Source: Galerina marginata
Lineage: Eukaryota; Basidiomycota; Agaricomycetes; Agaricales; Galerinaceae
Length of the DNA: 64,000 bases
Reading direction: 5' to 3'
NCBI GenBank assembly: GCA_023014335.1
Contig: JAECYW010000022.1
Coordinates: forward strand, 992,001-1,056,000
How positions within the stretch are numbered: the first letter of the stretch is position 1; the number at the start of each line of letters is the position of its first letter. Below are positions 57,521-64,000 of the stretch, piece after piece. Both the position numbers and the translations under genes were made by a program. The notes under the pieces were generated by a model that saw only the letters and a list, made by a program, of their open reading frames with translations, ran no database searches and was not told where the DNA came from.

Positions 57521-58700
57521 GCCGCCTCATTTGACATGTACTGAATCTCGTGGAAGGGTGTGTTAATTTTGGCATTCGCTAATTCAAGTTAAGTTTGTGA
57601 ACAAGCAATTCAACTCACACATGAACAGACGGGATTGGAATGGTAAGACGTCGCGGAAAGGAGTGAATGGCCCAAAATAAATGCCTAGGATGGGCATAGG
57701 AATGCCTACATTGGGAGTAAATCGATGAAACGGCACATAGATAGAGCAAAATGATGAATTAAAATACCAGAAATAATGGCGAGCCGCGACGCGAAGATAG
57801 GAAATCATATTAGAAGGCCTGCGCCAGCTCCCATATTTATATTCGAGCTTCAAGCCTCAGGCGACGCCTTCTACTTGAAGCACTTAGCAGCCACACGCAG
57901 GAGGTCGATGGGAAGGAGGAAAGGGACATTGCTTACGTCATGCTATTCGCTGTTGCTGTTGCCTGTCTCTCACCAGCTCACCAGCTCACCCTTCCCTTTA
58001 TGCTCACTGAAAACCTCTACACCATCTCTCTTTGCACACCACCGTTCTCGAAAATTGAGGCACCATGCTACGATATGGTAGTAGAGAATAAAGGAACCGA
58101 AGGAACCGAACGATGACGCCTTTGAACGTCAGTGGCCTCCAATCGAAGTTCAAAGGACTGGAATCTAACTTAAATTACCCTCTATTTCAGCCGAATTTGA
58201 GCTTCCTCGTCAAAATATCCTTATGTGATTCTGAAGAATCGAGATAGGAATAGTTGTTGTTTACGCATTGCCAGCTACGAAGCGTGGTGGTTCAACAACC
58301 ATGAATTCGCTCAAAAACATTGTGGTATCATTCAGTAAGTACATCTCATAATATAATCTCCTGAGTCAAATCTTTTCGCTAATGTTCGAATAATAGCGGC
58401 GACGAATTTTTCACTCAAACCTGGCCATCTTGAATCGCGAACGTTGAGGTTCTTCGACTGAAGATTCATCCGATCCTGGAGGTTCTCCAATTGGGGCATG
58501 TTAAAACTATCGGTCTATGAAGAATCAAGATTCGAATAACAGTTCCTTATCGCCAGCTATGAGGCGTCGCAGATCGATCAACATATGGATTCGCTCAAGA
58601 CTTTCGTGGGTTTGGTATCACTAAGTAAGTACATCAAATGCTTAAAAACAATAGTTCTTTAACATTCGAATAACAGCACCTTCAACCACCCACGGATTGT
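57521..58700. repeat. NACHT D upstream region and duplicated acidic-gene 3' ends
   Basis: To about 57850 this is the NACHT D upstream region. About 58100-58320 is the cassette flank repeat. A decayed extra copy of the acidic gene's last codons (FKMARFE and stop, minus strand) lies near 58430, followed by a second flank copy before the true end at 58701, so the 3' end of the gene has been tandemly duplicated. Confidence 0.5.
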
Positions 58701-61700
58701 TCACTCGATCCTAGCCCTCTTGAATCGCGAACGCGGATGATCTTCAAATGAAAATTTCTGTGATCCTCGAGGTCCTCTAAAGTCGCCCACACCATCTTCC
58801 TCATGGCTTTCGTCCTCCTCAGACAGCCGTCGCCGTCGTTTCCCATTCCGGTTCTTCTCCAGCTCAACAGCACCCACATCATACTCATACTCATACTCAT
58901 CTCCTCCACCCTCAAACCCAGCCACCCGCCGAGCCCCAACCCCAACCCCAAACATACAAGCCTCGACTCCCCTGTCGATCTCGTCTTGAAGAGCGCGTAG
59001 CGCATCTTGCAGGCCCTCAGTATCCGCATGTTGGTCGACTTGGAGACGGTGTTCTTCGCGTCGGGCTAGGCTGGTGCGGAGGCCGAAGCGGGCGAGGAGG
59101 TTGATGCGGTTTTTGGATTGGGCTTTTTTGGGTGGAATGAGGACAGGACGAATCAGGAAGAATGAAATACGCACTTTTCAACTCGGCTCGTAGGCGGGCA
59201 GAAGTTTTCTGCTCGTCCTCTAGTGCCTGACGGAGGCGGTGGATTTCGTCCTCGCTGTTTGGTGTTGAAGAAGATTCTGCTGGGTTTTGGATTACATTTG
59301 CTTTTGTCCCGTGGTCTTTGGAGCAGGAGTCGCCGTCGCCGTCGTAGTCGTCTTCCTGATCAAAATCGGGCGCTGTGACATCGCCGACGGGTTCATCATC
59401 ATCGCTGCCTTCACGATTGTCGACTATATTCGCATCATCACCTTCAGCTGGCGGTTCTGCTGCTATCTCTTCATCGTTCCTGAAGTCGACCTGGCCCTCC
59501 GAGCATGCACCGTCATCTACAAAACCACTAGAACCGTCGAGATCGCTGGGCTCGTCCTCATCGATGTTGCGGTTCGGTTAATACCCTCCCCCTCGCGGCC
59601 TGAAAACCCGTCGGTATGGTCTTCAGCACGCGCTGCACCTGCACCACCTCCCTCGCCTCCAAGTTCAACTTCAAGACCGTCAGGACTGCGGCTTCCATCA
59701 CCATCATCACTCACACTACCACAACCGCTGTCGTTCAGGGCCCTCTTAACCCTAACCAGATCGACATTGACATCCTCACTGTCATTGGCATCGCCGGTGG
59801 TTGGCTGAAAAGGCAGGAGGTTGGGCGCGTAGGTATCTGGCTGCAGGCGGAGTCGTCGCTGGAGTTGTCGTCCGCACCCGCACCGCAGCAGATTAGTATG
59901 GTCTACGCCATGGGACTCGTATTGCGTCTTCCGATTGTCCTATCGCCATCGCCATGGTTGACTGTACGCTCATCGACACCTTCAGTTCGGACGATGTTGG
60001 TGCGGAGTCTTAGGCGGGCGAGGAGAATGATGTGATGTTGGGACTCATCAACACGAGGCGTTGCTTCCATAATGGTCCTTGCCCAATGTATGCGCTTTTT
60101 GTTTGTCCCATTCATGGCCCAGGAACTGGTTGGTCATCGCTAGCACCCTCTGCAGCACGTTCTCCATCACCTCTCCACCATCTCTTTCAACTTCAACCTC
60201 AAGACCGTCAACACCGCAGGCCAATGACATCGTCACTATCACCACCCCAACCTCAGCGTCGTCGGCCTCCATCCCGTTTTCGCCGCTTCCGTTGTGGCCG
60301 TTGTGGGGTTGGGTCAACGTCATCCTCGCCCCCGCAGCTGTCCAGAATCGCCTCCCCATCGAAATTCAGCCCGCGTCCACTCTCACTCTCGATGCCACCT
60401 CGATGCCCACATTCACACCCACGTCCTTGGCTGCCTCTTCGTTCTCGACGCGGTGTTCTTCCTCCCTCTCGCTCGGGCGGCTGGAGAGCTTGAACCACCA
60501 ATATGATTGGAAATTAATTCATGTCCGAATTCGAGGGCTATGTCGCGTTTTCAGCTCCATCTTCGTCTTTCGAGTGGTCAGCGGTGTGGATACCAGCGCC
60601 AGCACTACTGTGCCTTGCCCTCGCCCTCGTGATCATCATCAACGTTCACGTCCAGGTTCTAGTCGCTGTCGTCGTCTTCGCAGTCAGGTGCGGGTGCGGG
60701 TGCAGGTGGCGCAAGGAGATGGGGATGGGGATGGGGCATGGTGCTCTTGCTGTGTGGGTGCAGCTGCGTGCTCTGGAAGGGAGGCTAGAATTGTTATCGC
60801 TGGATGTGTTATTTCTGGAACCATTGTCGCCAGAGTCGTCGTTCCCAATTCCTCTCCGTCCCAGCTGCCGCCGACGCTGACGCTAATGCCAGTCACCATT
60901 GTTGTTGTTGCTGCCATTATGGTCATCAAGCGCAATGCCAAACTCGACGCTCCTGCTCCTTCTTCGACGGACATGGTCAATCTCGCCCCCGCCATCTCTG
61001 TCTGAGCCCGCAGGGCAAACACTATCGCAATGTCGTCTAGGAGGTTGCACGCCAGCACCATGTCCGCCCTTTCCCTCTCCCTCTCCATCGTCGCCGCCGT
61101 CGACCCCTCCCCCGCCCCCGCGCAGCTCTCGTTCTGATTCCAGCTCCAGCTCCAGTTTCGCAGATGCTGCTCCAGCTCCAGCTGCTGCCACAGCGTATCC
61201 TCCTTTCTCCATTGATGCTGGCCCATCTTCAGCCGCGGTTCTGAGCCTGTCTTCTGCGCCTGCTCTTCCTCCTTCACATCACGAGAGTCCTGGTGTCCCA
61301 AGTTCATACAGCATCGGTGTTGGCATCAGCGTTGATGCTCATCCACTCCCGCTTCCACTTCCGCTTGTTCGGGGTATGTGTTAGCTCTAATTCCAGGTTT
61401 ATAATGTTTTCTAATCGTAGTTTGCCTTCTTTAGTCTTGATCGTGAAACCCATGTCTTCCTCTTGCGCTGCTGCTTTTTCTTGAACACCCGCTGGTCCAG
61501 ATCTGGCTGACTGAGCTTTAGAGGCAGTGAAGGACAGCATAACAGCAGGTGTAGGGCTGGGCGAGGTGATCGCGCTGTCTCGATGCGCTGCCTCGGGCAG
61601 GGGGGAGGAGGAGGAGGAGGAGGCTGCAGGGACGCCGCTCTCTCTCTCTCTCTCTTGTGATCAATGTCGAGGTCGAGGCGGGCGGGCATCTCACCGGTCG

Positions 61701-62645
61701 GCTTCTTTGTCGTCATCGCTATCGCCGTCTTCAACGACGACCTCCTCATTACCCGGGCCCGACATAATTTCGCGTCTCTCGTCACCGTGGTCCAGTTCCC
61801 TCTGCATCGCATCCCTCGCCAACCTTGTCACTCGTGTCAGCCTAGACGTACTCCGCCTCCACCTCTTCCACTTCCGCCTGGCCAACGCCATCTCCAAGCG
61901 CTTTCGCCGCAGTCGCGCCCACGCTCTTCGCCTCCTCTGGCTTAACGACCACATGCGCTGGGTCTGTCAACAGGGGCTGAGCTATATGGGAGGTCGGGTG
62001 GTTATGCTGCTGCGTGAGGAGGAAGGTTGAGGGTGACGAGGAAGACTTGACGGGTGCTCCTTGTTCTCTGCGAATGAGACAGACCACCACGAGAACGAGG
62101 GGCAGGAGCCCAACTGCTGCCGGTCGAAGTGGGCGCGTGTCTGTCATCCTCGACCTCCTCGTCGGTATTGTATCCTGTCAATGCCGGTGCTGGGTCTTTC
62201 TCCTGGTCGGGCCGTTTTTCGTCTTCCTGGTGCATGAAGCGTTGTAGCCCTACCTTTTCCTCGTCCTTTCTGCGCTGACGGTGTTAATATTGGCCCTGAG
62301 CAAGCCCTCCTCTCCGAACTCGTTCTCAATGCTGTCCACCCCCTCCGCCTCCTTTTCTTCAACGCCCACCGCTCTCCACAATTGAGCTTTATAGGAAGAG
62401 GGCGGCGCGGGTATACTTGCAGAAAGTCGTGAATATCGGGTAGGAATCAATAGGCCGTCGTCATCGTTGCTAAGGAGAAAGCTGATCGGCAGAGGAGGAG
62501 GTTTAATGGTCGATGCTGCTGTGCTTTCCCTGTCTTTGTGGTCCTCGCGATCGTCGATAACTCCTTCGTCATCCTATCCCATCGGCCCTGCGTCTTCTAA
62601 ATCGTGGTACGCCTGATTTCCTGGGTCAGCCGTCGCTGTGTCTGT
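58701..62645 (-). CDS. Acid-rich coiled-coil protein (E cassette), 3' exons resolved
   Basis: Unrecognised family; best preserved copy at its 3' end. The last exon 58701-59122 joins the preceding exon (ending at 59175) across a 52-nt GT-AG intron. The joined product contains NIDEDEPSDLDGSSG and other Asp/Glu-rich text, then a heptad-like stretch (EIHRLRQALEDEQKTSARLR) and ARREEHRLQVDQHADTEGLQ with ALQDEIDRGVEA, i.e. a coiled coil. It ends with a KRRRR cluster and the tail RFKRARIE. The resolved acidic frame is open from about 59575. Upstream blocks to about 62645 match the C copy (ATADPGNQAYHDLEDAG; EGKLRLENIINLELEL), but the start codon seen in C and D is missing and frames shift, so the 5' part is uncertain or decayed. 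Confidence 0.45.
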
Positions 62646-63266
62646 GTAGCTCTGTGTAGTTAGCCTCTTTGCTGCACTTGCTAAGCGAGCGTAACTGGTG
62701 GATGATCTGAATGTACGCGGAGTGGGCCGACAATAATGATAGACTGGTGATGTTGCTTTTTGAAGAGAAAGATCCACGGCGAGACGGTCGAGAATAAAGC
62801 AAAGAGATATTCAAGTTGCACAGTCAATGGTCAGGCAACGGAGTTGTGGCGAAATCGAGCGGCGGAGCTGCTGCTGCTCCTTTGATTCAAGGTCCTGTCT
62901 GAGGGTCGGCATCATCGTCGATGTGGTTCGGGTCCGAAGTACCTTCGCTGCCAAATTTTATACTCGACATATTCGAATGATGGAAAGTCCACATAATATT
63001 AATTCAGTTCGGACCTTTGTATACTTTCAGCCTTACGATATAGATTTAGACAATATTTAGAGATCGTCTTTGAAGTTTGAACCGCATATCTATACATAAA
63101 TATAATCCGTTTGAAAACTCGTTCGCCAGAGGTAATATCACGCCCTTTTCCTCCTGCGTTGCGTTAAGCCTTGATTCATAAATAATTAGTTGCTTTGCTG
63201 CAGGTTTTCGTTTGAGTAACACATCATGTACGAGAAATAGATAAACTTACAAGAAATCCCCACATT
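62646..63266. repeat. Conserved linker between NACHT E and the acidic gene
   Basis: Same linker as in the other cassettes, including the GCGGAGCTGCTG block and the GTAAGT (minus strand) just past the NACHT stop codon. No gene. Confidence 0.5.
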
Positions 63267-64000
63267 TCACTCCCTTAAAGGGTCTTCTGCGTCTACCCGG
63301 ACCAGATACCGAGCAATCTCCCTTGTCACAGCTCTTTTTCGGCGGGCATCCTTTCTTGATAGTGGCCCGAACTTCTGTCGACGTGCCAGGGCAGTCAACT
63401 CTTCGGAGATATCGCATTTTGGGAGTACATGTACGAGGCATTTCAATGCCAGGTGGAAGGCGCGCTCTGATCGGTACAGGGGACGAGGTGGAAGCCTCCC
63501 TTGTCTTTTGAGTTGCCATTTGACCATTTGCGCTGCTTCAGATGAGCGTGCTTGCCGCACAAGTTTTCGCCAAAGCCAGGGGTGACTTTCTCGTCTCGTG
63601 TATTTCCTTTCAATTGTGTTGTACGATGGGGGAATTTGTTCGAGGTCATTGGAAATGTGGTTCAGAAAATACACAGCGGCCATCGCATACTGTTGGCCGT
63701 TCAGTGCGTATATCCCAGATCGATTGGGATCTTCTAGAAATTCCGAAATAAATTGACCATAGTCGGAATAAAAGTGGACAGAAGACAAAAATGAAAGTTT
63801 GTCCAAGGCCGATTGAGCATGATCCAGCTGGAATAAAACCAACCCCTGGCAAAAAGAATGATAGTTAACTTTCATTTTGGCAATTGCAACCAAAGCAGTC
63901 AGATTTGTGTCTGAATACATTTTTTCCATTATTCCTTGAGCAAATTGGTCAAAGAGCTGCAGTTGGTGACTGTGTACATCCGATCCATTGTCAAATTTCT
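63267..64000 (-). CDS. NACHT domain NTPase, NLR-like (copy E), last exon only
   Basis: The last exon (63267-63998) of a fifth paralogue; the intron acceptor lies at the window's end and the NACHT part is outside. The exon encodes the cassette-specific C-terminal domain from KFDNGSDVHSHQLQLFDQFA to ARRKRAVTREIARYLVRVDA and ends DPLRE; 244 codons including stop, as in copy B. The frame is intact. Whether the NACHT core is complete cannot be seen. Confidence 0.82.
   Translation of the reverse strand, partial: KFDNGSDVHSHQLQLFDQFAQGIMEKMYSDTNLTALVAIAKMKVNYHSFCQGLVLFQLDHAQSALDKLSFLSSVHFYSDYGQFISEFLEDPNRSGIYALNGQQYAMAAVYFLNHISNDLEQIPPSYNTIERKYTRRESHPWLWRKLVRQARSSEAAQMVKWQLKRQGRLPPRPLYRSERAFHLALKCLVHVLPKCDISEELTALARRQKFGPLSRKDARRKRAVTREIARYLVRVDAEDPLRE

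Noticed and set aside
60079..61005. A 308-codon plus-strand frame
   Set aside because: Lies antisense to the acidic gene of cassette E; composition is low-complexity and the frame is not kept in cassettes C and D.
1..64000. tRNA or rRNA genes
   Set aside because: I saw no convincing box A/box B pairs with a cloverleaf and no rRNA-like stretch, but reading by eye can miss a tRNA.

Overview
The window looks like nuclear DNA of a mushroom-forming basidiomycete (Agaricomycetes). Almost every gene is cut by many short introns of about 45-75 nt, with fungal branch sites (CTRAY) close to the acceptors. The gene content is typical of that group: NACHT NTPases, an F-box protein with zinc-ligand pairs, seven-helix membrane proteins, a multi-exon P450 family and secreted GMC oxidoreductases. 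The species cannot be told from the sequence. I rebuilt splice structures by hand by comparing paralogues inside the window and checking that reading phase closes.

Left part (1-8.4 kb): the 3' end of an aldo-keto reductase gene (+), a decayed kinase tail (-), an intact 12-exon F-box gene (+), a kinase-like gene without a recognisable N-lobe and with one frameshift (+), and a complete aldo-keto reductase gene (-). The reductase/kinase pair occurs twice in inverted orientation, so the F-box gene lies inside an old inverted duplication.

Metabolic island (12.2-31.3 kb): two 17-exon GMC oxidoreductase genes form a large inverted repeat (arms of about 4.3 kb). Between and around the arms are two tandem seven-helix membrane-protein genes with a third decayed copy, and two P450 genes in direct repeat. 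The island splits an older array of NACHT genes and may be a small oxidative metabolism cluster, but that is inference.

NACHT array (8.4-12.2 kb and 33.4-64 kb): five paralogous NACHT genes (A-E), all on the minus strand, four complete and one cut by the window edge. Downstream of each, on the same strand, lies a copy of a second, acid-rich gene family ending in a coiled coil and a basic tail. The repeating cassette (NACHT gene, conserved linker, acidic gene) is full length for C, D and E, shortened for B and nearly deleted for A. Acidic gene copies are mostly decaying, whereas the NACHT frames stay open.

Mobile DNA: two hAT-like non-autonomous elements with 8-bp target duplications (one inside an intron of NACHT D), a TA-flanked element with long inverted repeats upstream of NACHT C, and another inverted-repeat element beside it. 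No transposase gene was seen. Unusual splicing is a second theme: several GC-AG introns, 14-17 nt micro-exons, and a predicted twin intron (stwintron) shared by the two membrane-protein paralogues.
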